Positions 7,180 to 17,590 of a stretch of DNA of 64,000 nucleotides are shown in pieces (the first letter of the stretch is position 1; every line of letters starts with the position of its first letter). This DNA comes from Pseudomonas oryzihabitans (lineage in GTDB: Bacteria; Pseudomonadota; Gammaproteobacteria; Pseudomonadales; Pseudomonadaceae): positions 1,826,001-1,890,000 of the forward strand of contig NZ_CP017024.1 of the NCBI RefSeq assembly GCF_014522265.1, written 5' to 3'. Made by a program: the position numbers and the translations under genes. Under the pieces are notes generated by a model. It worked only from the letters and a program-made list of their open reading frames with translations, searched no databases and had not been told where the DNA came from.

Positions 7180-8538
7180 ATGGATGCCACAAGACCGACC
7201 CGGGTGCGCTACCTGATCCTGTTGATGCTGTTCGTCGTGACCACCATCAACTACGCCGATCGCGCCACCATCGCCATCGCCGGCTCCAGCCTGCAGAAAG
7301 ACCTCGGCATCAGCGCCGTGACCCTCGGCTATATCTTCTCCGCCTTCGGCTGGGCCTATGTGGCCGGGCAGATTCCCGGCGGCTGGCTGCTGGATCGCTT
7401 CGGTTCGAAGAAGGTCTATGCCGGCAGCATCTTCTTCTGGTCGTTCTTCACCTTGTTGCAGGGGCTGGTCGGCGGCCTGCCGGTGGCCTGGGCGGTCACC
7501 ACCCTGTTCATGCTGAGATTCCTGGTCGGGCTGGCCGAGGCGCCGTCCTTCCCGGGCAACGCGCGCATCGTCGCCGCCTGGTTCCCCACCGCCGAACGCG
7601 GTACCGCCTCGGCGATCTTCAACTCGGCGCAGTATTTCGCCACCGCGCTGTTCGCGCCGATCATGGGCGGCATCGTCTTCCACTTCGGCTGGGAGCACGT
7701 CTTCGTCATCATGGGCGTCCTGGGCATCCTCTTCTCCGGGGTCTGGCTGAAGTACATCCACAATCCCAAGGAGCATCCGCGCATCAACGCCGCGGAGCTG
7801 GCGCACATCCGCGACAATGGCGGCCTGGTGGACATGGACAACAGCGCCCGCCAGCGGGATGGCGGGCCGAAGTGGCACTACATCACCCAGTTGCTGACCA
7901 ACCGCATGATGCTGGGCGTCTACCTCGGCCAGTACTGCATCAACGCCATCACCTATTTCTTCCTGACCTGGTTCCCGGTGTACCTGGTGCAGGAGCGCGG
8001 CATGACCATCCTCAAGGCCGGTTTCATCGCCTCGCTGCCGGCGATCTGCGGCTTCATCGGCGGGGTACTCGGCGGGGTGATCTCCGACTACCTGCTGCGC
8101 CGCGGCCACTCCCTGACCTTCGCCCGCAAGCTGCCCATCGTCTGCGGCCTGCTGCTCTCCACCAGCATGATCTTCTGCAACTATGTCGACGCCGACTGGA
8201 TGGTGGTGGGCTTCATGACCCTGGCCTTCTTCGGCAAGGGCATCGGCGCCCTGGGCTGGGCGGTGGTGGCGGATACCTCGCCCAAGCAGATCGCCGGGCT
8301 CTCCGGTGGCCTGTTCAATACCTTCGGCAACCTGGCTTCCATCACCACCCCCATCGTCATCGGCTACCTCATCGCCGCCACCGGCTCCTTCAAGTGGGCG
8401 CTGGTCTATGTCGGGGCCAATGCCCTGGTGGCCGTGTTCAGCTACCTGTTCATCGTCGGTCGCATCCAGCGCGTCGAGCTGCGGACCGCCGACGGCGAGA
8501 TCCTGGGCGCGACCCAGCCTGACCCGGCCCGGGCCTGA
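7180..8538 (+). CDS. MFS transporter, galactarate/glucarate:proton symporter type
   Basis: A 452-residue major facilitator of the anion:cation symporter family that includes GarP and GudP. About twelve transmembrane helices are visible. The opening RVRYLILLMLFVVTTINYADRATIAIAG and the segment PSFPGNARIVAAWFPTAERGTASAIFNSAQ are characteristic of the glucarate/galactarate group. The ATG at 7180 follows AAGAGGG at 7167-7173; an upstream in-frame ATG at 7120 would lie inside the operator and is rejected. With garD downstream and the LacI gene upstream, it imports the hexarate for catabolism (inferred from family plus context). Confidence 0.92.
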   Translation: MDATRPTRVRYLILLMLFVVTTINYADRATIAIAGSSLQKDLGISAVTLGYIFSAFGWAYVAGQIPGGWLLDRFGSKKVYAGSIFFWSFFTLLQGLVGGLPVAWAVTTLFMLRFLVGLAEAPSFPGNARIVAAWFPTAERGTASAIFNSAQYFATALFAPIMGGIVFHFGWEHVFVIMGVLGILFSGVWLKYIHNPKEHPRINAAELAHIRDNGGLVDMDNSARQRDGGPKWHYITQLLTNRMMLGVYLGQYCINAITYFFLTWFPVYLVQERGMTILKAGFIASLPAICGFIGGVLGGVISDYLLRRGHSLTFARKLPIVCGLLLSTSMIFCNYVDADWMVVGFMTLAFFGKGIGALGWAVVADTSPKQIAGLSGGLFNTFGNLASITTPIVIGYLIAATGSFKWALVYVGANALVAVFSYLFIVGRIQRVELRTADGEILGATQPDPARA

Positions 8539-8559
8539 GCCCCGGCAGAGGATAAGAAT

Positions 8560-10116
8560 ATGAACCTGATCGATCACCGTGATTCGCCGCGCTACATCAA
8601 GCTCCACCCCCAGGACAACGTCGGGGTGGTGGTCAACGAACCCGGCGTGGCCGCCGGCACCGCCTTCGCCGATGGCCTGACCACCGTCGAGGCCATTCCC
8701 CAGAGCCACAAGGTCTCCCTGGTGGATCTTGCGGAGGGCGCCGAGGTGGTGCGCTACGGCGAGGTCATCGGCTACGCCCTGCAGGACGTTCCCGCCGGCA
8801 GCTGGATCACCGAAGCCCTGCTGCGCATGCCGGAGCCACCGGCGCTGGACAACCTGCCCAAGGCCACCGCGCCCGGCCAGGTCGGCGAACCCCTGGAAGG
8901 CTACACCTTCGAGGGTTTCCGCAATCCGGACGGCAGCGTCGGCACCCGCAACATCCTGGCGGTGACCACCACCGTACAGTGCGTGGTAGGGGTGCTGGAC
9001 CACTGCGTGGAGCGGGTACGCAAGGAGCTCCTGCCGCGCTACCCCAACGTCGACGACGTGGTGCCGCTGTCCCACAGCTACGGCTGCGGGGTGGCCATCA
9101 ACGCCCCGGATGCGGTGATCCCCATCCGCACTCTGCACAACATCAGCCGCAACCCCAACTTCGGCGGCCAGGCGCTGGTCATCGGCCTGGGCTGCGAGAA
9201 GCTGCAAGCCAGCCAGCTGATGCCGGGCGATGAGCTCACCGCCGGGCAGAACGAAGAGGAGTGGCTGTTCCGCCTGCAGGATTCGGCCAATGGCTTCGCC
9301 GGCATGGTCGAGCAGATCCTGGGACTGATCGAGGCACGTCTGGAGGTGCTCAATGGGCGCTGCCGCGAGACGGTGCCGGCTTCCGAGCTGGTGGTGGGCA
9401 TGCAGTGCGGCGGCAGCGACGCCTTCTCCGGCATCACCGCCAACCCGGCCCTGGGCGTGGCCGCCGATCTGCTGGTGCGCGCCGGCGCCACCGTGATGTT
9501 TTCCGAGAACACCGAGGTGCGCGACGGCATCCACCTGCTGACCCCGCGCGCCGCCACCCCCGAGGTGGCCGATGCCCTGATCCGCGAGATGGACTGGTAC
9601 GACCGCTACCTGGAGCGGGGCATGGCCGATCGCAGTGCCAATACCACCCCTGGCAACAAGAAGGGCGGGCTGAACAACATCGTCGAAAAAGCCATGGGGT
9701 CGATCGCCAAGTCGGGTACCAGCCCCATCGCCGGGGTCATCGCACCCGGCGAGAAGATCCGCGGCAAGGGCCTGTACTTCGCTGCCACCCCGGCCAGTGA
9801 CTTCATCTGCGGCACCCTGCAACTGGCCGCGGGCATGAACCTGCACATCTTCACCACCGGCCGCGGCACCCCCTATGGGCTGTCCATGGTGCCGGTGATC
9901 AAGGTCTCGACCCGCACCCAGCTGGCCGAGCGCTGGCCGGACCTGATCGACATCGATGCCGGTCGCGTGGTGAGCGGGCGGCTGTCGCTGGAGGAGATGG
10001 GCTGGGAGATCTTCCAGTGCTACCTAGACGTGGCCAGTGGCCGCCGCCAGACCTGGGCCGAGCGCCATCGCCTGCACAACGACCTGGCGCTGTTCAATCC
10101 GGCCCCAGTGACCTGA
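8560..10116 (+). CDS. garD: Galactarate dehydratase
   Basis: A 518-residue member of the UxaA/GarD family that dehydrates galactarate to 5-keto-4-deoxy-D-glucarate, the first catabolic step. An N-terminal SAF-type domain (about residues 1-100) precedes the large catalytic region, with conserved stretches [36 protein letters not shown] and [18 protein letters not shown]. Start ATG 8560 follows AGAGGA. It is 21 bases after the transporter, so one operon. The genes for the aldolase and reductase of the pathway are not adjacent. Altronate dehydratase is the main alternative, but total length and motif spacing favour galactarate. Confidence 0.92.
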   Translation: MNLIDHRDSPRYIKLHPQDNVGVVVNEPGVAAGTAFADGLTTVEAIPQSHKVSLVDLAEGAEVVRYGEVIGYALQDVPAGSWITEALLRMPEPPALDNLPKATAPGQVGEPLEGYTFEGFRNPDGSVGTRNILAVTTTVQCVVGVLDHCVERVRKELLPRYPNVDDVVPLSHSYGCGVAINAPDAVIPIRTLHNISRNPNFGGQALVIGLGCEKLQASQLMPGDELTAGQNEEEWLFRLQDSANGFAGMVEQILGLIEARLEVLNGRCRETVPASELVVGMQCGGSDAFSGITANPALGVAADLLVRAGATVMFSENTEVRDGIHLLTPRAATPEVADALIREMDWYDRYLERGMADRSANTTPGNKKGGLNNIVEKAMGSIAKSGTSPIAGVIAPGEKIRGKGLYFAATPASDFICGTLQLAAGMNLHIFTTGRGTPYGLSMVPVIKVSTRTQLAERWPDLIDIDAGRVVSGRLSLEEMGWEIFQCYLDVASGRRQTWAERHRLHNDLALFNPAPVT

Positions 10117-10121
10117 TCTAT

Positions 10122-10175
10122 GCGGCAATGAAAAAGGGCCGATCCCTCGCGGGGTCGGCCCTTTTTCATTGCCGC
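10122..10175. terminator. Bidirectional terminator with a perfect 21-bp stem
   Basis: The arm at 10122-10142 is the exact inverse of 10155-10175. A TCGC-type loop caps the hairpin, A5 precedes the GC core and T5 follows it. It lies between convergent garD and the minus-strand membrane gene and would terminate both. Confidence 0.95.
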
Positions 10176-10185
10176 GTGGCGCGGC

Positions 10186-11478
10186 TCAATCGGTCAGGGC
10201 GCTGCCGCTGATCGGTCGCAGGTTTGGCTGGTTGTCGTCTTCCGGATCACGCATCAGCACGTAGCCGAGGATGATGCCGACGAAGAGATTGCCGACGCCG
10301 ATATCGAAGAGGTCGGTGGTCCAGCCGATCAGGCAGAGGCAGAAGGCGATGGCCAGCAGGGTGTGGCTAAGGCGGTCGGGCGCGGTGTGCAGGCGGATGA
10401 ACACCGGCAGCTGCATGGCATAGCCGAGGATGCCGACCACGCCGAACACGCACCAGAGATAGACCACGCTGCTGTCGCTGGTGACGAAGAGGTCGATCCC
10501 CGGCACGGGGAAGGCGGCCATGGAGCTGCCGAACAAGCCGAAGCCGGCGCCTTCCACGGTCCAGCCATGGCGGCTCATTTCCGCGACGACATTCGGCCAG
10601 GTGTTGACCAGGCGATCGTAGAAGGAGGCCAGGCCGCTGTCGCTCATCACCACCAGGGGATCGAAGTCGCGGATCAGGCTCAGCACCGGCAGCAGCATGC
10701 CACCCACCACCGCCAGCAGGATCAGCGCATAGGTCGGCCACTGGAAGCGGCGGGTCATCATCAGCGCCAGGGTAAAGGCGAAGGCCGCTGCTGGCGCCTT
10801 GCTGGTGGTGAGCAGGATGCCGAAGAAGCCGACCAGGGCGACCACCAGCCAGAGCGTCCTGGAGCGGGCGAATTGCGCGAGGAACAGGCAGTAGACCGCG
10901 ATCAGCGCCGCCAGCACGTTGGAGACCCGGGCGAAGCCGGCGATCCGGTCCTCTTCACCGGCGACCCACTGGGTATTGCCGGCGATGTCGTTGCCGCCGA
11001 GGTTGTAGCTGTAGCCTTTCCAGGGCACCGAGGTGTACTTGTCCAGGGCGATGCCGACCAGGCTGGCGAGCAGCAGCAGGAACATGGCGCGGCCCAGCAG
11101 GCGGCGCTGCTTGAGCAATTCGCGGCCGCAGACCAGACCGAACAGCAGCGGGCTGTAGACGAACAGCGAGAACAGCACGTTGTTGAAGGTCCCGCCATGC
11201 AGCAGGGCGAGGGCGGCATAGGCCAGCCCGGCGAACAGGCCGACCCAGATCACCCGGGGCAGCTTGACCGTCGCCACCTGCAGGGCGAACAGCGCCAGAC
11301 AGGCGATCTTGGGCAGATAGACCAGCGCCGAGGCGCCGACCATGTCCAGGGCATAGCGCAGAAAGCCGGAAAAGGTCTCGACCACCAGCAGACCGATGGC
11401 CGTCCACACCATGAGGGTGGAATAGCGCCATTCGAGCACACGCTGGAAGGGGGAGGGGGTGGCGGTTGCAACCGACAT
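10186..11478 (-). CDS. O-antigen ligase/polymerase-like membrane protein
   Basis: A 430-residue polytopic protein with about ten to twelve hydrophobic segments. A long periplasmic-type loop lies near the C-terminal half (FDPLVVMSDSGLASFYDRLVNTWPNVVAEMSRHGW), and the helix FFGILLTTSKAPAAAFAFTL resembles the Wzy/WaaL (PF04932) pattern. Members polymerise or ligate lipid-linked glycans at the periplasmic face. The start at 11478 (MSVATATPS) is preferred because AGGG stands nine bases upstream; longer in-frame starts exist to 11556. It is monocistronic, with the shared terminator at its 3' end. It might supply the polymerase missing from the second exopolysaccharide operon, but it lies 35 kb from it, so that is speculation. 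Confidence 0.72.
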   Translation of the reverse strand: MSVATATPSPFQRVLEWRYSTLMVWTAIGLLVVETFSGFLRYALDMVGASALVYLPKIACLALFALQVATVKLPRVIWVGLFAGLAYAALALLHGGTFNNVLFSLFVYSPLLFGLVCGRELLKQRRLLGRAMFLLLLASLVGIALDKYTSVPWKGYSYNLGGNDIAGNTQWVAGEEDRIAGFARVSNVLAALIAVYCLFLAQFARSRTLWLVVALVGFFGILLTTSKAPAAAFAFTLALMMTRRFQWPTYALILLAVVGGMLLPVLSLIRDFDPLVVMSDSGLASFYDRLVNTWPNVVAEMSRHGWTVEGAGFGLFGSSMAAFPVPGIDLFVTSDSSVVYLWCVFGVVGILGYAMQLPVFIRLHTAPDRLSHTLLAIAFCLCLIGWTTDLFDIGVGNLFVGIILGYVLMRDPEDDNQPNLRPISGSALTD

Positions 11479-11762
11479 GATGATCATCCCTGTCTTGATG
11501 CCGATGGCGCCGGAGGCCACCAGTCCTGACGTAAGAAGCGAGGACCGTCGGGGCACGCCACCTTGGCGTTATCGACGGACTGCTGACGCAAAAGCGCATA
11601 GGCGGGCACGCTACCGCCAGCGACTACCGAAGCCGGTCGCGGCGAGGGCGTGAGAAGTAAGCCGAAGGGATGATAGCGGAGGGCTTCCGGCGCCTGTCAA
11701 ACGACGCCGGGCCGACTGGAAATCCTCAACGCGGATATCAGAAGCAGGCCACAAAAAGCCCG

Positions 11763-12125
11763 CTAATTGACCATCCGCCAGGTCAGGGGGTAGCGGTAGT
11801 CGCGGCCCTGATTGGCCTTGATGCCGGCGATCACCGTCAGCACGAAGGCCACGCAGGCCACCAGCAGCATCAGCGGAAAACCGATCAGCACCCACACCAG
11901 CAGCCAGCAGATCATGTGCAGCAGGGTGACGGTGAGCTGGAAGTTCAGCGCCTCCTTGCCCTGCCGGTCGATGAAGGGGTCGTCCTCGCGCTTGAACTGC
12001 CAGACCACCAGCGGACCTATCACGTTACCGACGAAGGGCACCACGAAGCCCAGGAAGGCGGCGTAGTGGCAGAGCATGGCCCAGCGCCGGGCTTCGGCGC
12101 TGGGGGCGGGGACGAGATCGTGCAT
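11763..12125 (-). CDS. DUF4870-type small membrane protein
   Basis: A 120-residue protein with a polar N-terminus followed by about three hydrophobic segments (AMLCHYAAFLGFVVPFVGNVIGPLVVW, LLHMICWLLVWVLIGFPLMLLVACVAFVLTVIAGI). The order W-x-M-L-C-H, then a hydrophobic stretch, then KREDDPFIDRQGKEALNFQ is the signature of the DUF4870/Tic20-like family. The start at 12125 has AAGGAAG upstream, overlapping the rph stop region, so it is probably co-transcribed behind rph. Function is unknown. The 284 bases downstream (11479-11762) show no gene or clear terminator. Confidence 0.82.
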   Translation of the reverse strand: MHDLVPAPSAEARRWAMLCHYAAFLGFVVPFVGNVIGPLVVWQFKREDDPFIDRQGKEALNFQLTVTLLHMICWLLVWVLIGFPLMLLVACVAFVLTVIAGIKANQGRDYRYPLTWRMVN

Positions 12126-12135
12126 GAGGGCTTCC

Positions 12136-12858
12136 TTACTCGCTGCGCAGGGCGGCTTGCTGGAGCTCGAACAGGTCGCGCAGGCCACCCTGGGCCAGTT
12201 CGAGCATGGCGTTGAGTTCGGCCGGCTGGAAGGGCGCGCCTTCGGCGGTGCCCTGAACCTCGATGAAGCCACCGGCATCGGTCATGATCACGTTGAGATC
12301 GGTCTCGGCGGCGGAGTCTTCCAGGTAATCCAGGTCGAGCACCGGGGTGCCCTGATAGATGCCCACGGAGATGGCGGCCACCATCTGCTTGAGCGGATTG
12401 CCCTTGAGGCTGCCACGGCGCTTGAGTGCGCCCAGGGCGTCGACCAGGGCCACGCAGGCACCGGTCACCGAGGCGGTGCGGGTACCGCCGTCGGCCTGGA
12501 TGACGTCGCAGTCGATGTAGATGGTGTTCTCGCCCAGCTTGGACAGGTCGACGGCGGCGCGCAGCGACCGACCGATCAGCCGCTGGATCTCCAGGGTCCG
12601 ACCGCCCTGCTTGCCCTTGGCGGCTTCACGCTGATTCCGCTCGCCGGTCGCGCGCGGCAGCATGCCGTATTCGGCGGTGAGCCAGCCCTGGCCCTTGCCC
12701 TTGAGAAAGCGCGGCACCCCGGCCTCGACGCTGGCGGTGCAGATCACCTTGGTATCGCCGAACTCCACCAGAACCGAACCCTCGGCGTGCTTGGTGTACT
12801 GACGGGTGATGCGGATGGGGCGCAGCTGATCGGCGGCGCGGCCACTGGGACGCTTCAT
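12136..12858 (-). CDS. rph: Ribonuclease PH
   Basis: A 240-residue phosphorolytic 3'-5' exoribonuclease that trims the 3' ends of tRNA precursors. The start [45 protein letters not shown] and the run [37 protein letters not shown] are diagnostic of the family. ATG 12858 is chosen from the strong AGGA site eight bases upstream (CAGGAAGCCCGCA-ATG) and the family length of 238-240. It is divergent from yicC, as in many gamma-proteobacteria. Confidence 0.97.
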   Translation of the reverse strand: MKRPSGRAADQLRPIRITRQYTKHAEGSVLVEFGDTKVICTASVEAGVPRFLKGKGQGWLTAEYGMLPRATGERNQREAAKGKQGGRTLEIQRLIGRSLRAAVDLSKLGENTIYIDCDVIQADGGTRTASVTGACVALVDALGALKRRGSLKGNPLKQMVAAISVGIYQGTPVLDLDYLEDSAAETDLNVIMTDAGGFIEVQGTAEGAPFQPAELNAMLELAQGGLRDLFELQQAALRSE

Positions 12859-13030
12859 TGCGGGCTTCCTGTAAGGCGTAGATATCAGACCCATAGTATA
12901 GAGAGCGTCCGGCTCATGCGACACGGATGCATTGGGTCGCTCCGATCAGGTGCGCTAGAATCGTGCGTTTTACATGCGTGGTCGCTCGGGATCGCCCCAG
13001 ATCCGCGCATCGTCAGACGAGGATCCTGCC

Positions 13031-14522
<1,492 letters not shown>

Positions 14523-15120
14523 TACCCGCCTCGCGGCCCGCGCGCTCAGGGCGTGGGCCTGGCTGCTCCGGGTGGCCTCCGGACCGGGCATTCGACTGGT
14601 CCTCTAGCAATGAAATATCTGGTTACATTTTTCCTGGGCGTCGCCTCGGGCCGGCGACGGCTGTCGATGTTTTGGCAGTCGCGTTATTTATCTGGTTTTA
14701 CACAAACAAGATTGACCACTCTTTGACGATCACTGGCTCTAATTAAAGGTAAGGTCGCTTTTTATATGCCTATATAAAAAGATTAAAACAACAGCCTGCT
14801 ACTTTTGGCTGATCTCTTTCGCTGGATCGCCAATCGTTGCTATTTGTTTAAAGAAACTTTGGCTAGGCTTTTTCTGGACGGCTAGCGAATTTGCCCGCGG
14901 GCTAAAGGCGGGCATTTAGCTATCAAGGTCGTTGCTGTTAGCGGTTGTATGATTACCTGAGCACTGTCAGGGGAACAATTATCGGAGCTGACTTCGGTAA
15001 ACGGCTTCCTGCTGTCCGCGCAAGCTGCCGGGGCCGCGTGGTTGAGCGTTTCGCGGGGGCTTTCGGTATTTCAATAGGACTTTCAGTTGTGACATGACTG
15101 TCGTAATAGGAGCGTTCGAC
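14523..15120 (+). promoter_or_regulatory. Long AT-rich leader/regulatory region of the amyloid-like locus
   Basis: This 598-base gap has no credible ORF and is clearly more AT-rich than its surroundings from about 14,600 to 14,950. It contains an AT palindrome (CTTTTTATAT 14758-14767, GCC, TATATAAAAAG 14771-14781) and a GC hairpin (GCCCGC 14893-14898 with GCGGGC 14908-14913). Such a long AT-rich upstream region suits H-NS/MvaT silencing and complex regulation, but no specific factor site could be assigned. Confidence 0.45.
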
Positions 15121-15615
15121 ATGAACTTTAAACCTGTGGCCACGCTAATGTTAGCAACGCTGTTGGGTACTACCGCCCAGGCAGCAGAGTCTTTGAGTAC
15201 GGGTCCTTACTTGCGGCTCAAGGTGCTGGGCAATACCGGATTCGTCCTCAATAGATTGAAGGCGGAAGACACCAAGATCGTCACGGGTGGTGAATACGAC
15301 TATCTGGTGGTCGGGCCCAATGTGCAGGTCGACGGCAACGTCAAGAAGGAGATCAACAACGCCCTCGATCAAGGCAAGCGCGTGATCTTCGACAATCAGC
15401 CCGGTCAGCACCTCGCCAGTGAGAACGCGGCCCTGGCGCTGGGCATGACCGTCGAGGCGGATGCCCTGATGGTGAAGAAGCCGGAGAAGGACACTGGCCT
15501 GCTGATAACCCCCGTCGATCGGCCCGCGCGCGCCGATGCCCTGTCCGCAAGCAAGGCCCAGAGCAACAAGCAGGACCAGGCGAGCAACACCATCGAAAAC
15601 GTCTTCGGACTTTGA
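15121..15615 (+). CDS. Secreted protein of unknown function, first gene of the amyloid-like locus
   Basis: A 164-residue protein with a Sec signal peptide (MNFKPVATLMLATLLGTTAQA, cleavage near residue 21). The mature part is about 140 residues, with alternating hydrophobic strands (LRLKVLGNTGFVLNRL, DYLVVGPNVQVDGNVKKEINNALDQGKRVIFDNQ) and a polar, disordered-looking tail rich in S, K, Q and N ending NTIENVFGL. It has no cysteine. ATG 15121 is preferred to 15094 because AGGAG stands eight bases upstream. It is 12 bases from the next gene, so co-transcribed. I do not recognise the family; a periplasmic or secreted role with the two downstream secreted proteins is inferred from context. Confidence 0.75.
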   Translation: MNFKPVATLMLATLLGTTAQAAESLSTGPYLRLKVLGNTGFVLNRLKAEDTKIVTGGEYDYLVVGPNVQVDGNVKKEINNALDQGKRVIFDNQPGQHLASENAALALGMTVEADALMVKKPEKDTGLLITPVDRPARADALSASKAQSNKQDQASNTIENVFGL

Positions 15616-15627
15616 GGGACCAAAGCC

Positions 15628-16233
15628 ATGAACACCTTCGTGAAATCCACCCTGGTCGGGGCGCTCGGCTTCATTCTTTCGACCGGTCTGGTGCAGGCGG
15701 GCGAGTGTTTCACCGACCACACCGAGCCCGTCATCCTGGGTGACGGTTCCCGGGCCTTTTCCACCCAGCAGGCCGCCAAGACCTGGGAGGACTGGATCTG
15801 GCGTGGACCGATCTTCCGCTGCTCGAGCACCGGGACCATCGACTGTACCTATACCTGGGGCGAGACCAAGACCTCCAGCTACGGCTGGTCGGTGGGGGTC
15901 AAGCTCAACGGGGAAAAGCTGCCCTTCATCGGCAAGTACCTGAGCATCCTCGGCGTCGATGGCAGCTACAAGCAGGATCGCTCGATGAGTACCGCCTTCA
16001 CCTGGGGCGTGAGGATAGAACCGGGCTATCGGGCGCAACCCATCCAGGTGGTGGAACGGCGCTGGAAGAGCGGCAAGTTCCGCGGTGCCTGGGTACGGAC
16101 CGGCAGCTGTTCACGAGGCATCTCCAACCCACCCGGGATGCATTGGTACGACTGGGATTCCAAGCGGGTGGTCAGCAGCTGGAGCGGCAGCGTGGAGGTG
16201 AGCAGATACGCCACCTACCACGTCTATCGCTAG
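15628..16233 (+). CDS. Secreted beta-rich protein of unknown function
   Basis: A 201-residue protein with a signal peptide (MNTFVKSTLVGALGFILSTGLVQA, cleavage near 24). The mature chain has four cysteines (ECFTDHT, FRCSSTGTIDCTYTW, GSCSRG), suggesting two periplasmic disulfides. It also has long amphipathic Ser/Thr/Tyr-rich strands (SSYGWSVGVKLNG, DRSMSTAFTWGVRIEPGY, SGSVEVSRYATYHVYR). The strand pattern slightly recalls beta-pore-forming toxins, but no family is recognised. Start ATG 15628 follows GAGGGACCAAAGCC. It sits between another secreted protein and a curlin-repeat protein. Confidence 0.75.
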   Translation: MNTFVKSTLVGALGFILSTGLVQAGECFTDHTEPVILGDGSRAFSTQQAAKTWEDWIWRGPIFRCSSTGTIDCTYTWGETKTSSYGWSVGVKLNGEKLPFIGKYLSILGVDGSYKQDRSMSTAFTWGVRIEPGYRAQPIQVVERRWKSGKFRGAWVRTGSCSRGISNPPGMHWYDWDSKRVVSSWSGSVEVSRYATYHVYR

Positions 16234-16244
16234 ATCCGGCCCGC

Positions 16245-16277
16245 GCCAGTGCCGGGTCATGGCGACCCGGCACTGGC
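16245..16277. terminator. Strong hairpin after the second secreted protein gene
   Basis: A perfect 14-bp stem, GCCAGTGCCGGGTC (16245-16258) with its inverse (16264-16277), has a 5-nt loop and lies 12 bases past the stop. There is no T tract. It could terminate partially or protect the upstream mRNA so that the curlin-like gene is expressed at a different level. Confidence 0.5.
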
Positions 16278-16495
16278 TGTGGAAGGGGCGCACGGCCGAA
16301 CGCTCAGGCAGGCGGCTGCCTACGCTCGTCGAAACCGCTCTTTGGATGGATGGCGGAGGTTGCCTGGCTGACCACACTCAGCACGGGCCGCTCGTGGGCG
16401 GCGCCTCCCTTGCAGTACGGTCGATTCCGGCATCTGGCCGGGTTCGCGGCTAGTCGTCCTGCCCCCGGTAGCTGCCACTGGAGCGGAAGACCGTC

Positions 16496-17548
16496 ATGAA
16501 GACCCCTACCTTGCTGGCGGCCCTGCTCGCCGGCCTCGCTGCGCCGGCCTTCGCCGTCGAGCAGAGCATCAGCCTGACCCAGGCCGGCAATGACAACCAG
16601 GCCACCCTGAATCAGAGCGACGGGCGCGCCAACACCGTCGAGCAACTGCAGCGCGGCGACGGCAATCGCACGACGCTGGAACAGCGCCAGGCCTTCGGTG
16701 CCCAGGCGCGGATCGAGCAGACGTCCAGCGGCAACGGCCTGCAGATCGTCCAGCAAGGCAGTAATCAGCAGATCGCCGTGACCCAGCTGGAAAACGGCAA
16801 CCACTTCGCCGACCTCACCCAGATCGGCGGCGGCGCGGGCAACAGCCTGGAGCTGGAGCAGCGCGGCAATGCGGCTTCCGCCTATCTGCACCAGGCGGGC
16901 GATCTCAACGTCCATAGCGTGCGCCAGGCGGGTTTCGGCGGCAACGACCTGCGGGCGACCACTACCGGCGATGGCAACCGGCTGACGGTGGAGCAGCGCA
17001 GCGGTGGGGTGGCCGAGGTGGTGCAGACCGGCAACGGTAACGCCGTGCAGCTGACGCAGAACGTGTCCTTCGCCGGCGGCAGCGCCACCTTGCGCCAGCA
17101 AGGCGCTGACAACAGTGTGCAGGCGGATCAGCTGACCAGTCGTTATCGCAGTGCCCTGGCGCTGACGCAGACGGGCAATGCGAACCAGGCGACGCTGTCG
17201 CAGCGTGCCGGCTTCAGCGACATCACCTTTAGCCAGCAGGGTAACGACAACGAGCTGAGCGCCACCCAGACCGGGTTGGAAGCCCGGATCACCGGCACCA
17301 GCGCGGGCGATGCCAACCAGGCGAGCTTCGTCCAGAGCGGCGTGCGGGTGGAGGCGGAGATCCAGCAGCAGGGCAATGGCAACCTGGCGTCCATCACCCA
17401 GGACACGGTGCCGGACAGCTTCAGCGGCGCCAGTGCCATGATCAGCCAGACCGGCGACGCCCATTCGGCTGTGATCGACCAGATCGGTTCCACGGCGCGC
17501 ATCACGCAGAGCGGCTTCGGTAACCAGGCGACGATCCAGCAGCGCTGA
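16496..17548 (+). CDS. Curlin-repeat (CsgA/CsgB-like) secreted amyloid-type protein
   Basis: A 350-residue protein with a signal peptide (MKTPTLLAALLAGLAAPAFA, cleavage near 20). Nearly the whole mature chain is a degenerate tandem repeat of roughly 20-24 residues with the curlin pattern Q-x-G-x-x-N-x-A-x-x-x-Q, for example LTQAGNDNQATLNQ, LTQTGNANQATLSQ, ITQSGFGNQATIQQ. A dozen or more units are discernible, against five in E. coli CsgA, and the length is more than twice CsgA. The C-terminus closes on a complete repeat. Such proteins form extracellular cross-beta fibres. No csgE, csgF or csgG lies nearby, so the export route is unknown. Start ATG 16496 has GAGCGGAAG upstream. Confidence 0.85.
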   Translation: MKTPTLLAALLAGLAAPAFAVEQSISLTQAGNDNQATLNQSDGRANTVEQLQRGDGNRTTLEQRQAFGAQARIEQTSSGNGLQIVQQGSNQQIAVTQLENGNHFADLTQIGGGAGNSLELEQRGNAASAYLHQAGDLNVHSVRQAGFGGNDLRATTTGDGNRLTVEQRSGGVAEVVQTGNGNAVQLTQNVSFAGGSATLRQQGADNSVQADQLTSRYRSALALTQTGNANQATLSQRAGFSDITFSQQGNDNELSATQTGLEARITGTSAGDANQASFVQSGVRVEAEIQQQGNGNLASITQDTVPDSFSGASAMISQTGDAHSAVIDQIGSTARITQSGFGNQATIQQR

Positions 17549-17555
17549 AGGGTCG

Positions 17556-17583
17556 CAGGCTGATCCCGGCCGGGATCAGCCTG
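17556..17583. terminator. Perfect 28-base palindrome between convergent genes
   Basis: CAGGCTGATCCCGG (17556-17569) is the exact inverse of the following 14 bases, with no spacer. It lies between the stops of the curlin-like gene and the aldehyde dehydrogenase gene, so it is probably a bidirectional terminator, although no T tract is present on either side. Confidence 0.6.
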
Positions 17584-17590
17584 ATGGGGC

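Noticed and set aside
15094-15120. Upstream ATG for the first secreted protein
   Set aside because: It would place charged and polar residues before the signal peptide and lacks the AGGAG spacing of ATG 15121.
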